This document shows, piece by piece, positions 31,273-39,935 of a stretch of 50,905 nt of DNA; position 1 is the first letter of the stretch; the number at the start of each line of letters is the position of its first letter. Source of the DNA: CAZEPJ01 sp964514105. GTDB lineage: Bacteria > Desulfobacterota > Desulfocorpusculales > Desulfocorpusculum. Below the pieces are notes generated by a model. It had not been told where the DNA came from, did not search any database, and saw nothing but the letters and a program-made list of their open reading frames with translations. The position numbers were made by a program, and so were the translations under genes. The stretch lies in NCBI GenBank assembly GCA_964514105.1, contig CAZEPJ010000031.1, forward strand, positions 1-50,905. Direction: 5' to 3'.

Positions 31273-33372
31273 ATGCGCGAGCTTTTTTATCCCAACAGCG
31301 TGGCCGTCGTGGGCGTTTCCGACTCCCCCGTCAACATGGCCCGGGGGATCGTCCTGAATCTGACCCAGTTTCACTTCCGGGGCATCATCCACCTGGTGGG
31401 GCGAAAGGGCGGGGTCTTCGCGGGCCGGAGGATCTACCCCACGGTCCTGGACGTCCCGGACGAGGTGGACCTGGCCGTGATCCTGACCCCGGCCAGGACC
31501 ATCCCCGGCATCCTGGAGCAGTGCGGCCGCAAGGGGATCCGGTGGGCGGTGATCGAGTCCGGAGGGTTCCGGGAGCACGGCGAGGAGGGCCGCCGCATCG
31601 AGGAGGAGATCGTGCGGGTGGCAGACCATTGGGGGATCCGCTTCGTGGGGCCCAACTGCATCGGCGTGGTCAACATGGAAAACGGCTTTGCCAGCCCGTT
31701 CCCGCCATTGGGCGGCATGGTGCGCCAGGGGGACGTCTCCATCATCACCCAGAGCGGGGGGGTGGGACTGTCGGTCCTGCACCTGTTGACCAACGAGGGG
31801 CTGGGCATCGACAAGTTCGTCTCCGTGGGCAACATGCTCAACATCCGGACCGAGGAATACCTGGCCTTCTTCATCGAGGACCCGGGGACCAAGTTCATCT
31901 TCCTGTACCTGGAGGGGATCCAGGACGGCCGCAAGCTCATGGAGACGGCCCGCCGATCCCCCAAGCCCATCATCGCGTTCAAGTCCAACATCGGTCGCTT
32001 GGGGCGGAATATCGCATCGTCCCACACGGCGTCCCTATCCAGCAACGACCGGGTGGTGGACGCGGCCCTGCGGCAAAGCGGCGTCATCCGCGTGCACGAC
32101 GCCACCACCCTGGGCAACGATCTCAAGATCCTGCGACTGCCCCCCATGCGGGGGAGAAACCTGGCCGTCATGTCCCGCTCCGGGGGGCACGCGGTCATCG
32201 CCGCCGACGCCTGTGAGACCTCGGGACTGGCCCTGGCCGAGTTTCCCCAGGAATTCCTGGAGGAGATCGAGGGGCACTTCCGGGCCTCGGTCATCAAGCT
32301 CACCAACCCGTTGGACCTGGGGGACCTCTTCGACCTGGAGATCTACGCCCGGATCATCGACCGGACCCTGGCCCAGCCCGAGGTGGACGGCATGGTCTTC
32401 CTCCAGACGTACCATGCGGCCTTCGAGGGGCAGCCCGCGCGGGAGTTGTTCAACCGGGTCATCGAGCTGTCCAGGAAGTACGACAAGCCCGTGGCCCTGT
32501 ACGTGTCCACCGAGGACCAGGAGGTGAGCCACCTGCGCAAGAACCTCAACTACCCGGTCTTCACCCAGGTGGTGGAGACCATCCGGGCCCTGGAGCTGAA
32601 CCGGCGGTACCACGCTGAGAAGGTCCGCCTGCAGGAGCCCCGGGAGATCCCCGCCTTTCCGGCCCGGAAGGAGGCGTCCCAGGCCCTGCTCGGCCGGGCG
32701 CAGCAGGAGGGACGCCACCTGCTCCTTCACGAGGCGTGCGAACTGTTGGAGCACTACGGGATCCCCATCGCTCGGGGGCTGGCCGTTTCCGATGAGGAGG
32801 GGGCGGTGGCGGCGGCTCGACAGGTCGGATACCCCGTCGCCATGAAGGTGATCTCCCAGGAGATCTCCCACAAGTCCGACGTGGGGGGGGTCCAGCTCAA
32901 CCTGCGCAGTGACAAGGGCGTGGGGGACGCGTATCGGGACATGGTGGACCGGATCCGCAGGGCCTACCCGGACGCCGTGGTGGAGGGGGCCCTGATCCAA
33001 CCCATGGTCACGGGGGGGCGGGAACTCATCCTGGGAGGACGGCAGGACGCCCAGTTCGGGCCCGTGGTCCTGGTGGGGCTCGGTGGGATTTTCGCCGAGC
33101 TGTTCGATGAGGTCTCGGTGCGGGTGGCCCCCATCTCCCGCAGGGAGGCCCTGGAGATGCTCGATGGTCTGCGGGGGGCGGCCGTACTCAAGGGGGCGCG
33201 GGGCACGCGGCCGTCGGACCTGGGAGCGGCGGCGGACGTGCTCCTGCGGCTCTCCCAGCTCCTGTGCGACTTGCCCCAGGTGCGGGAGATGGATATCAAT
33301 CCCCTCAGGGTCTTCCACCAGAGGGAGGGGTGCATGGCCCTGGACGTGCGCGTCATCGTGGAGAAGGGGTGA
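31273..33372 (+). CDS. ADP-forming acyl-CoA synthetase (acetyl-CoA synthetase, NDP-forming)
   Basis: A 699-aa single-chain enzyme with fused alpha and beta parts. The N-terminal CoA-binding domain (NSVAVVGVSDSP) is followed by the ligase domain with the phospho-His H251 in SSHTASLSS. The C-terminal third is the ATP-grasp domain (PVAMKVISQEISHKSDVGGV, LILGGRQDAQFGPVV). It makes ATP while releasing the acid from an acyl-CoA, a common last step of 2-oxoacid breakdown in anaerobes. ATG 31273 follows AGGAGAGGGG. The neighbouring aminotransferase and the Kor genes make this role plausible. Confidence 0.92.
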   Translation: MRELFYPNSVAVVGVSDSPVNMARGIVLNLTQFHFRGIIHLVGRKGGVFAGRRIYPTVLDVPDEVDLAVILTPARTIPGILEQCGRKGIRWAVIESGGFREHGEEGRRIEEEIVRVADHWGIRFVGPNCIGVVNMENGFASPFPPLGGMVRQGDVSIITQSGGVGLSVLHLLTNEGLGIDKFVSVGNMLNIRTEEYLAFFIEDPGTKFIFLYLEGIQDGRKLMETARRSPKPIIAFKSNIGRLGRNIASSHTASLSSNDRVVDAALRQSGVIRVHDATTLGNDLKILRLPPMRGRNLAVMSRSGGHAVIAADACETSGLALAEFPQEFLEEIEGHFRASVIKLTNPLDLGDLFDLEIYARIIDRTLAQPEVDGMVFLQTYHAAFEGQPARELFNRVIELSRKYDKPVALYVSTEDQEVSHLRKNLNYPVFTQVVETIRALELNRRYHAEKVRLQEPREIPAFPARKEASQALLGRAQQEGRHLLLHEACELLEHYGIPIARGLAVSDEEGAVAAARQVGYPVAMKVISQEISHKSDVGGVQLNLRSDKGVGDAYRDMVDRIRRAYPDAVVEGALIQPMVTGGRELILGGRQDAQFGPVVLVGLGGIFAELFDEVSVRVAPISRREALEMLDGLRGAAVLKGARGTRPSDLGAAADVLLRLSQLLCDLPQVREMDINPLRVFHQREGCMALDVRVIVEKG

Positions 33373-33444
33373 GAGGAAGGGGGCGGGAACTGGGCCGCTG
33401 GGCGCAATGGCAACAGCCATCCAAACATGGAGGAGGAACCAGTA

Positions 33445-34725
33445 ATGGATACCGTGGAGAAATACAGGAAATACGTGAACACGGCCATGGTGGCACGGGT
33501 GGAGCCGGTGGTGGTGGAGCGGGCCAGCGGGGCCACGTACACGGACGCGGCCGGCAAGCAGTACATCGACTGCTTCTCGGGGATCGCCGTGACCAACTCG
33601 GGGCACTGCCACCCCAAGGTCATTGCCGCGGCCAAAGCTCAGATGGACAAGCTCGTCCACTGCTGCTCGTACGTGTACTACTCCCAGCCCACGGCGGACC
33701 TGGCAGAGAAGCTGGCCGAAATCGCCCCCGGGAGGCTGCAGAAGACCTTCTTTGGCAACGGCGGCGCCGAGGCCATCGAGGGGGCCATGCGCCTGGCCAA
33801 GCAGTTCACGGGCAAGACCGAGTTCATCGGACTCCAGGGCTCCTTCCACGGACGATCCTACGCCACTTTGAGCGTCACGGGGAACCTGGGCCGCAAGCGG
33901 CGTGGCGGTCCGTACATGGTGGGATGCACCTTCCTGCCGGCGCCGTATTGCTACCGCTGCTTCTACGAGCTGGAGTACCCCCGCTGCCGGATGCGCTGCG
34001 CCCGGGCCCTGGAGGAGATCATCCTGTACAACACCTATGACAGCGTGGCGGCATTCATCGCCGAGCCCATCATGGGAGAGGGGGGCATCATCACGCCGCC
34101 CGACGGGTTCTTCCTGGAAGTGGACAAGGTCCTCAAGAGGCACGGGATCCTCTTTCTGTGCGACGAGGTGCAGACGGGATTCGGCCGCACCGGCAAGATG
34201 TTCGGTATCGAGCACTACGGGGTGGAGCCGGACATCATGGCCATGGCCAAGGGGATTGCCGACGGATTCCCCCTGAGCGGTTTCATCGCCCGGGAAGAGG
34301 TGGCCGATTCCTTCCGGCCCGGAGATCACCTCTCCACATTCGGGGGAAACCCCGTCTCCTGCGCGGCCGGCCTGGCCAATATCCAGGTCCTCCAAGGGGA
34401 GGATCTCCCGGCACAGGCCCTGGACAAGGGCGCCATGCTCCTGGATCGGCTCAAGGCGCTGCAGGACCAGTACCCCCTAGTGGGCGAGGTGCGGGGCAAG
34501 GGGCTCATGATCGGGGTGGAGTTGGTCAAAGACCGGGCCTCCAGGGAGCCGGCGGCCGACGAGGGCAAGCGGGCGCGCCAGATCTGCCTGGAGCAGGGCG
34601 TGCTCCTGGGCCTGGGCGGGACCTTCGGCAACGTGCTGCGGGTGCAGCCCCCCCTGGTGATCTCCCAGGGCCAGATGGAAGAGGTGCTCCGGGTCATGGA
34701 CCTGGCCCTGGCCAAGGTCTCCTGA
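33445..34725 (+). CDS. Class III aminotransferase (4-aminobutyrate/omega-amino type)
   Basis: A 426-aa PLP enzyme. K269 in MAMAKGIADG is the PLP Lys and FLCDEVQTGFGRTGKMF is the class III motif. C169/C172 (CYRC) and C181/C185 form C-x2-C-x8-C-x3-C, found in a subgroup of these enzymes and a possible metal site. It moves an amino group from an omega- or alpha-amino acid to 2-oxoglutarate or pyruvate. ATG 33445 is chosen because GGAGGAGG precedes it; ATG 33427 overlaps that site. It follows the acyl-CoA synthetase by 72 bp and precedes the TRAP genes, which suggests uptake and breakdown of an amino acid. Confidence 0.9.
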   Translation: MDTVEKYRKYVNTAMVARVEPVVVERASGATYTDAAGKQYIDCFSGIAVTNSGHCHPKVIAAAKAQMDKLVHCCSYVYYSQPTADLAEKLAEIAPGRLQKTFFGNGGAEAIEGAMRLAKQFTGKTEFIGLQGSFHGRSYATLSVTGNLGRKRRGGPYMVGCTFLPAPYCYRCFYELEYPRCRMRCARALEEIILYNTYDSVAAFIAEPIMGEGGIITPPDGFFLEVDKVLKRHGILFLCDEVQTGFGRTGKMFGIEHYGVEPDIMAMAKGIADGFPLSGFIAREEVADSFRPGDHLSTFGGNPVSCAAGLANIQVLQGEDLPAQALDKGAMLLDRLKALQDQYPLVGEVRGKGLMIGVELVKDRASREPAADEGKRARQICLEQGVLLGLGGTFGNVLRVQPPLVISQGQMEEVLRVMDLALAKVS

Positions 34726-34876
34726 GCGGTCCCCCTGCAGGACCCACGCCGGCGGCGGCTTCGGTGGAGGCGCCGGCGAACGCGATGGGCGGTGATCCCC
34801 GCGCCTGGTGGCGGGGGGCCCTCTTGGGCCCGGGTCCCACGGCGGGAACGGGGCCTTGGGAGATGCGCCCGGGAGG

Positions 34877-34905
34877 TTGACACATCCGCGCGGATTCCGT
34901 ATGCT
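34877..34905 (+). promoter_or_regulatory. Strong sigma-70 promoter for the TRAP operon
   Basis: TTGACA (34877-34882), a 17-bp spacer and TATGCT (34900-34905). It ends about 70 nt before ATG 34975. Confidence 0.75.
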
Positions 34906-34931
34906 CCGGTTCGCCGGGCGATGGTCCATCC

Positions 34932-34950
34932 CGCCGGCCCCGGGCCGGCG
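34932..34950 (+). repeat. Palindrome in the TRAP leader
   Basis: CGCCGGCCC (34932-34940) and GGGCCGGCG (34942-34950) flank one base. It lies between promoter and ribosome site and could be an operator or an mRNA stem. Confidence 0.45.
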
Positions 34951-34974
34951 CACACCAACACAGGGGAGGAGAAC

Positions 34975-35952
34975 ATGCGGAGAGCCTGCATCGCGCTTCT
35001 GGTCACGGCGGCCTTCCTGGCCGCGGCGCTTCCGGGCACGGCCCAGACCAAGCTGAAATTCGCCCACGTGTACGAGACGTCGGAGGCGTTTCACAAAGAG
35101 GCCGTCTGGGCGGCCGATGAGATCGCCAAACGGACCAACGGCAAGTATCAGATCGACGTCTTCCCGGCCTCGGCCCTGGGCAACGAGCAGCAGATCCACC
35201 AGGCACTGCCGCTGGGCACCATCGACATGGCCTACATCGGCGCCTCCTTCATCGGAGCCCTGTACAAGCCCTTCTCCATCGTCAACGCCCCGTACATGTG
35301 GCGGGATTTCGACCACTGGAAGGCGTACAGCCAGAGCCCCATCCTCACGGAGCTGACCGACGGTTACTTCAAGGAGACCAAGAACAAGATCGTGGCCCTG
35401 ACCTACTACGGGGCCCGGCACACCACGGCCAACAAGGCCATCCAGACCCCGGCGGACATGAAGGGGATGAAGCTGCGGGTGCCCCAGGCGCCCATGTACA
35501 TGATGTACGCCCGGGCCGTGGGGGCCAACGCCACACCCATCGCCTTTGCCGAGGTCTACCTCGCGCTCCAGAACAAGACCGTAGACGGCCAGGAGAACCC
35601 CTTGCCCACCATCCAGGCCAAGAAATTCTACGAGGTCCAGTCCCACATCAGCCTCACCGGCCACATCTTGGACAACCTGACCACGGTCGTGGGCGCCCAG
35701 CTCTGGAACAAGCTGTCCGATTCGGAAAAGGGCGTCTTCGAGGCCGTGTACAAGGAGGCGGCGGCTCGGGCAGGGGCCTCCATCCGGGAGTCCGAGCAGA
35801 AGCTGGTGGACTGGTTTCGCCAGCAAGGGGTCCAGGTGGTGCAACCCGATCTCAAGGCGTTTCGCGAGGCCGGGGTGAAGGTCCACAACGATGCCTCGGC
35901 GGGGGCGGTCTGGAGCCGGGAGCTCTACGATCGGCTCCAGGGGGTGAAATGA
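34975..35952 (+). CDS. dctP: TRAP transporter solute-binding protein (DctP family)
   Basis: A 325-aa periplasmic protein. A signal peptide covers about the first 23 residues (RRACIALLVTAAFLAAALPG, cut near GTAQ). DctP hallmarks: LKFAHVYETSEAFHKEA at the start of the mature part, LGNEQQIHQALPLGTIDMAY, the GMKLRVPQAPMYM block with the ligand-binding Arg, and FAEVYLALQNKTVDGQENP. It binds a carboxylate for the DctQM permease. ATG 34975 follows GGGGAGGAG. The ligand is unknown; a dicarboxylate, 2-oxoacid or amino-acid-related acid is likely. Confidence 0.93.
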   Translation: MRRACIALLVTAAFLAAALPGTAQTKLKFAHVYETSEAFHKEAVWAADEIAKRTNGKYQIDVFPASALGNEQQIHQALPLGTIDMAYIGASFIGALYKPFSIVNAPYMWRDFDHWKAYSQSPILTELTDGYFKETKNKIVALTYYGARHTTANKAIQTPADMKGMKLRVPQAPMYMMYARAVGANATPIAFAEVYLALQNKTVDGQENPLPTIQAKKFYEVQSHISLTGHILDNLTTVVGAQLWNKLSDSEKGVFEAVYKEAAARAGASIRESEQKLVDWFRQQGVQVVQPDLKAFREAGVKVHNDASAGAVWSRELYDRLQGVK

Positions 35953-36072
35953 CATGGCGCCCGGCGGCCGAGTTCCCCCCGGGGACGAAGACGGGCCCCG
36001 GGGGACCGCCGTCGGGCCGGGGGGCGATCCCGGGCGCCCTTCCGGCCGGTTCACCGGCCTGTGCGGATCTCC

Positions 36073-36630
36073 ATGACAGAGCGTGACCCCAGGGACGGCC
36101 CGGCGGATCCGGGATCGGGGGCCGCCGCCCAGGCGGACCTGTCGCAATACCGCCTCGAGGACTGGGTGACCCTTGCGTATTTCTGGGCCCTGGCCGTGGT
36201 GGTCTTCCTTCAGTTCTTCACCCGGTACGCCCTCAACAACCCCCTGGCGTGGACCGAGGAGATGGCGCGCTACCTCCTTGTGTGCGTGGCCTTCCTGGGT
36301 GGGGGGCTCGCGGTGAGGCGTTGCAGCCACATCCATGTGGAGTTCCTCTACCTGTACCTGCCCCGAGGGCTCGCCCGGCTGCTCTCCCGTGTGGTGGATC
36401 TGATCCGGGTGATCTTCTTGGCGTACGCCACCTGGCTGTGCTGGAAGGTGACCCTCATCGTCCGCACCCAGCCCATGGTGGTCGTGGACTGGCCCATGAG
36501 CCTCGTGTACGGCACGTGCACCTTGGGCCTGGCCATCATGACCATCCGATCGGTGCAGACGGCCGCGGGGAACTGGCGGGCGGGGTCCAGCCCGCTCCTG
36601 CGGGTACGTGAGGAGGGCCGGCATCAATGA
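36073..36630 (+). CDS. dctQ: TRAP transporter small membrane subunit (DctQ family)
   Basis: A 185-aa protein with four hydrophobic helices (TLAYFWALAVVVFLQFF, YLLVCVAFLGGGLA, IRVIFLAYATWLCW and YGTCTLGLAIMTI) and the NPLAWTEEMARYLLV motif of DctQ. It is the small permease subunit that pairs with DctM. ATG 36073 is selected, although its ribosome site is weak; GTG 36061 is an alternative. The 120-bp gap from dctP has no clear feature. Its stop overlaps dctM in ATGA. Confidence 0.88.
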   Translation: MTERDPRDGPADPGSGAAAQADLSQYRLEDWVTLAYFWALAVVVFLQFFTRYALNNPLAWTEEMARYLLVCVAFLGGGLAVRRCSHIHVEFLYLYLPRGLARLLSRVVDLIRVIFLAYATWLCWKVTLIVRTQPMVVVDWPMSLVYGTCTLGLAIMTIRSVQTAAGNWRAGSSPLLRVREEGRHQ

Positions 36631-37907
36631 CCACGGCCGTCCTGCTGGCGGGGTTCGTGCTCCTGCTCGTCATCGGGGTGCCGGTGGCCATCGCCCTGGC
36701 GGGGGCCTCGCTCCTTTTCGTCATCCTGGAGGGGGCCCAGCCGCACCTGGTGGTGCTGCATCGCATGATCGGCGGCATCGACTCCTTTCCCCTCCTGGCC
36801 ATTCCCTTCTTCATCATGGCCGGGAGCCTCATGAACTCCTCGGGCATCACCACGCGGATCTACGATTTCGCCCTGGCTCTGGTGGGCTGGCTCAAGGGCG
36901 GGCTGGGCCACGTGAACGTGGTGGGCTCCGTCATCTTCGCGGGCATGTCGGGCACGGCCGTGGCCGACGCCGGCGGCCTGGGGAACATCGAGATCCGGGC
37001 CATGCGCGACCACGGATACAGCGTGGATTTCGCCGTGGGGGTCACGGGGGCCTCCTCCACGGTCGGCCCCATCATCCCCCCCTCCCTTCCCATGGTGGTC
37101 TACGGGGTCATGGCCAACGCCTCCATCGGCCAGCTCTTCGCCGCCGGCATCATCCCGGGGCTGACCATGGCCGGGATCACCATGGCCATGGTCACGTACT
37201 ACGCCCACACGCGGGGCTGGGGTCGGGACGCCCGGTTTTCGGCGGCGGTCCTGTGGCGGACCTTCCAGCGGGCTTTCCTGCCCCTGCTCACGCCGGTGAT
37301 CCTCATCGGGGGGATGACCACGGGCGTGTTCACGCCCACCGAGGCGGCCATCGCAGCCACCGTCTATGCCATGGGGCTGGGAATGGGGGTGTACCGGACC
37401 CTGTCGATGCGCGAGTTCATCCGGGTGAGCATGGAGACCGCCGAGACCACGGCCATCATTCTGCTCATCGTGGCCGGGGCATCCATCTTCGGATACCTCA
37501 TCACCGTCACCAAGGTCACCGAGAATATCGCGCAAGTCGTCCTGTCGTTCACCACGGAGCGTTGGGCCATCCTTGCCATGGTCAACGTGTTCCTGCTTGC
37601 CGTGGGATGCTTCATGGAGACCATCGCCACCATCACCATTCTCGTGCCGGTGCTCCTCCCCCTCATGGAGCGCATCGGGGTGGATCCTGTTCATTTCGGG
37701 CTGATCATGGTCCTGAATCTCATGATCGGACTGCTCACCCCCCCGGTTGGCATGGTCCTGTTCGTGCTGGGGCGGGTGAGCGGCCTGTCCTTCGAGCGGG
37801 TGACGCGGGCCTGTCTCCCGTTCCTCCTTCCCCTGCTCATCTGCCTGGGCCTGGTGACCTACTGGCCGGGCATGGTCTTGCTCCTTCCCAACCTGTTTTA
37901 CCGGTGA
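36627..37907 (+). CDS. dctM: TRAP transporter large permease subunit (DctM family)
   Basis: A 426-aa integral membrane protein with about 12 hydrophobic segments. DctM signatures are present: PFFIMAGSLMNSSGITTRI, FAGMSGTAVADAGGLG and IIPPSLPMVVYGVMANASI. It uses the sodium or proton gradient to import the DctP ligand. ATG 36627 overlaps dctQ. The 158-bp stretch after it holds only a short GGGCTA-ACA-TAGCCC hairpin near 38007 without a T run. Confidence 0.93.
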   Translation: MTTAVLLAGFVLLLVIGVPVAIALAGASLLFVILEGAQPHLVVLHRMIGGIDSFPLLAIPFFIMAGSLMNSSGITTRIYDFALALVGWLKGGLGHVNVVGSVIFAGMSGTAVADAGGLGNIEIRAMRDHGYSVDFAVGVTGASSTVGPIIPPSLPMVVYGVMANASIGQLFAAGIIPGLTMAGITMAMVTYYAHTRGWGRDARFSAAVLWRTFQRAFLPLLTPVILIGGMTTGVFTPTEAAIAATVYAMGLGMGVYRTLSMREFIRVSMETAETTAIILLIVAGASIFGYLITVTKVTENIAQVVLSFTTERWAILAMVNVFLLAVGCFMETIATITILVPVLLPLMERIGVDPVHFGLIMVLNLMIGLLTPPVGMVLFVLGRVSGLSFERVTRACLPFLLPLLICLGLVTYWPGMVLLLPNLFYR

Positions 37908-38065
37908 TCGCCCGCACGGTGAAGCCCGCGCCGGTCAAGGCGGATCGGAGCGCGGGGGTCGGGGGCGGCCCACGGGGGCGATGGGGGGTGGCCAACGCCC
38001 CGGGTTCGGGCTAACATAGCCCCATCGGTCGGGTTTCAATCCGGGAATGGAGAGGTGCCGAGAGG

Positions 38066-38938
38066 ATGAACATGCGGGTGTGTTGGACGGCCCTGGTGCT
38101 CGCAGCCCTGGCAGGTATCCTCCCCGCAGGGGGGGCGCGGGCGGCGAGGGACCTGGAGTGGGGCGAAGGCAGGGACCTGCCCCTTCAGGCGGAGCCCCTG
38201 GACGTTGCGGGCACGGATGACGGCAAGTGGCTCTTCGTACTGACCCGGGGCGCCGTCCTGGCGTGGTCGGTTTCGGACGGCAAGGTCATCCGAGAGATCC
38301 CCGTGGGACAGGAGTTCGACCGGGTGGCGTACTCCTCGGCCAGCGAGACGCTGGTGGTGACGAGCCGGTCGGGCAAGACGGCCCGTATGGTGCGGCTGGA
38401 GTTCGTGCACCTCTTCCCGGTGGAGGGGCTGCCCTTCAAGGGGGCCCAGGACGCCGCGGTGACCGTTGCGGTCTTCGACGACTACCAGTGCCCGTACTGC
38501 GCCAGGCTCGAGCCTCTGCTCCAGCAGGTGTTGGAGCGATACCCCAAGGACGTCAAGATCGTTCACAAGAACTTCCCCCTCCAGAGCCACGCCCACGCCC
38601 GGACGGCCGCGGCCGCGGCCCTGGCCGCCCACGCCCAGGGCAAGTTCTGGGAGTTCCACAGGAAGCTCTTCGAAAACCAGAAATCCATGGGCCCCGACAA
38701 GATCCAGGAGATCGCCAGGGAGCTCGGTCTCGATATGGAGCGGTTCAACGCGGACTCCAAATCGCCGGCCGTCGAGAACCTGATCCGCAGGGACGTCCGG
38801 GACGGCCAGGAGGCGGGCGTCGAGGGCACTCCCACCATCTTCATCAACGGTAAACTGCTCAAGCGGTACGACCTCCAGGGTTTCGCGGAGCGGGTGGAGG
38901 CGGAGCTCAGGAAGCGGGGAGGCGGCAGGAGGCCGTGA
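38066..38938 (+). CDS. Secreted DsbA-like thiol oxidoreductase with N-terminal beta-rich segment
   Basis: A 290-aa protein. A signal peptide (VCWTALVLAALAGILPAGGARA) is followed by ~75 residues that look like part of a beta-propeller (DGKWLFVLTRGAVLAWSVSD, ASETLVVTSRSGKTARMV). The thioredoxin-fold domain starts near 125 with TVAVFDDYQCPYCARLEPLL, active site C142-P-Y-C145, and has the cis-Pro loop VEGTPTIFING. It likely handles disulfides of exported proteins. ATG 38066 follows GGAGAGGTG; ATG 38072 is possible. Confidence 0.87.
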   Translation: MNMRVCWTALVLAALAGILPAGGARAARDLEWGEGRDLPLQAEPLDVAGTDDGKWLFVLTRGAVLAWSVSDGKVIREIPVGQEFDRVAYSSASETLVVTSRSGKTARMVRLEFVHLFPVEGLPFKGAQDAAVTVAVFDDYQCPYCARLEPLLQQVLERYPKDVKIVHKNFPLQSHAHARTAAAAALAAHAQGKFWEFHRKLFENQKSMGPDKIQEIARELGLDMERFNADSKSPAVENLIRRDVRDGQEAGVEGTPTIFINGKLLKRYDLQGFAERVEAELRKRGGGRRP

Positions 38939-38980
38939 GGGACGGATCGGTCGGGGGTTGAGGAGAAAGGGGATGCAGTC

Positions 38981-39892
38981 ATGCGGCTGGGCATGATTGG
39001 GCTTGGGCGTATGGGCATGAACATGGCCCGGAGGCTCGTTCAGGGCGGGCACCAGGTGGTGGCCTACAACCGCTCGCCGGACAAGACGCGGGAGGCCGAG
39101 GCCCGAGGGGCGCGGGGGGCATTCTCCCTGGAGGAGCTGGTGGGCGAGCTGGCGCCCCCGCGCATCGCCTGGCTCATGCTCCCGGCGGGGTCCACGGTGG
39201 ACGAGCACGTGGGCCGGCTGGCGGACCTGCTCTCCCCCGGGGACGTGGTGGTGGACGGCGGCAACAGCTTCTTTCGGGACGATCTGGTCAGGGCGAAGAA
39301 CCTGGGCTTGCGGGGGATCCATTTCCTGGATGTGGGGACGAGCGGCGGCATCTGGGGCCTCCGGGTGGGTTACTGTCTCATGATCGGGGGGCCGCCGGAG
39401 GCGTACGAGCGGATGGTGCCAGTGTTCGAGTCGTTGGCCCCGCCGGGTGGATATCTTCACTGCGGGCCCACGGGCGCGGGGCATTTCGTCAAGATGATCC
39501 ACAACGGCATCGAGTACGGCATGATGCAGGCCTATGCCGAGGGATTCGAGATCCTGGAGGCATCCCCATACGGTTCCCAACTGGACTTTTCCCGGGTGGC
39601 CCACCTGTGGAACCAGGGCAGCGTGGTGCGCTCCTGGCTCCTGGAGCTGGCCGAAGCCGCCTTCGCGGCCGACCCCCGACTGGAGGCGATCCGGGGGCAC
39701 GTGGAGGACTCGGGAGAAGGGCGCTGGACCGTGCAGCAGGCCGTGGAGAGCGGGGTGTCGGCCCCTGTCATCGCCCTGTCCCTCATGGCCCGCTTCCGCT
39801 CCAGGAAGGAGGACACCTTCGGGGAGCGGGTGCTGGCGGCCCTGCGCCGGGAGTTCGGGGGGCACGCCGTGGTGCCGGCCTCCGGGGAATAG
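38981..39892 (+). CDS. gnd: 6-phosphogluconate dehydrogenase, decarboxylating (short form)
   Basis: A 303-aa protein of the short 6PGDH type (GndA/YqeC-like). Rossmann motif MIGLGRMGMNMARRL, VVDGGNSFFRDD, DVGTSGGIWGLRVGYCLMIGG (substrate Ser/Gly-rich loop) and GHFVKMIHNGIEYGMMQAYAEG with the catalytic Lys and Asn. It converts 6-phosphogluconate to ribulose-5-phosphate and CO2 with NAD or NADP. Classical Gnd is ~470 aa, so the short form lacks the extra C-terminal dimer part. It heads gnd-zwf-pgl, a complete oxidative pentose phosphate set. Confidence 0.9.
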   Translation: MRLGMIGLGRMGMNMARRLVQGGHQVVAYNRSPDKTREAEARGARGAFSLEELVGELAPPRIAWLMLPAGSTVDEHVGRLADLLSPGDVVVDGGNSFFRDDLVRAKNLGLRGIHFLDVGTSGGIWGLRVGYCLMIGGPPEAYERMVPVFESLAPPGGYLHCGPTGAGHFVKMIHNGIEYGMMQAYAEGFEILEASPYGSQLDFSRVAHLWNQGSVVRSWLLELAEAAFAADPRLEAIRGHVEDSGEGRWTVQQAVESGVSAPVIALSLMARFRSRKEDTFGERVLAALRREFGGHAVVPASGE

Positions 39893-39935
39893 GGAAGCCC
39901 GAGCCGCGTCGGATCCCGACGGGAGGAGGCGGAGG

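Noticed and set aside
34726..34876. Intrinsic terminator after the aminotransferase
   Set aside because: The GC-rich arms there pair only partly and no T run follows.
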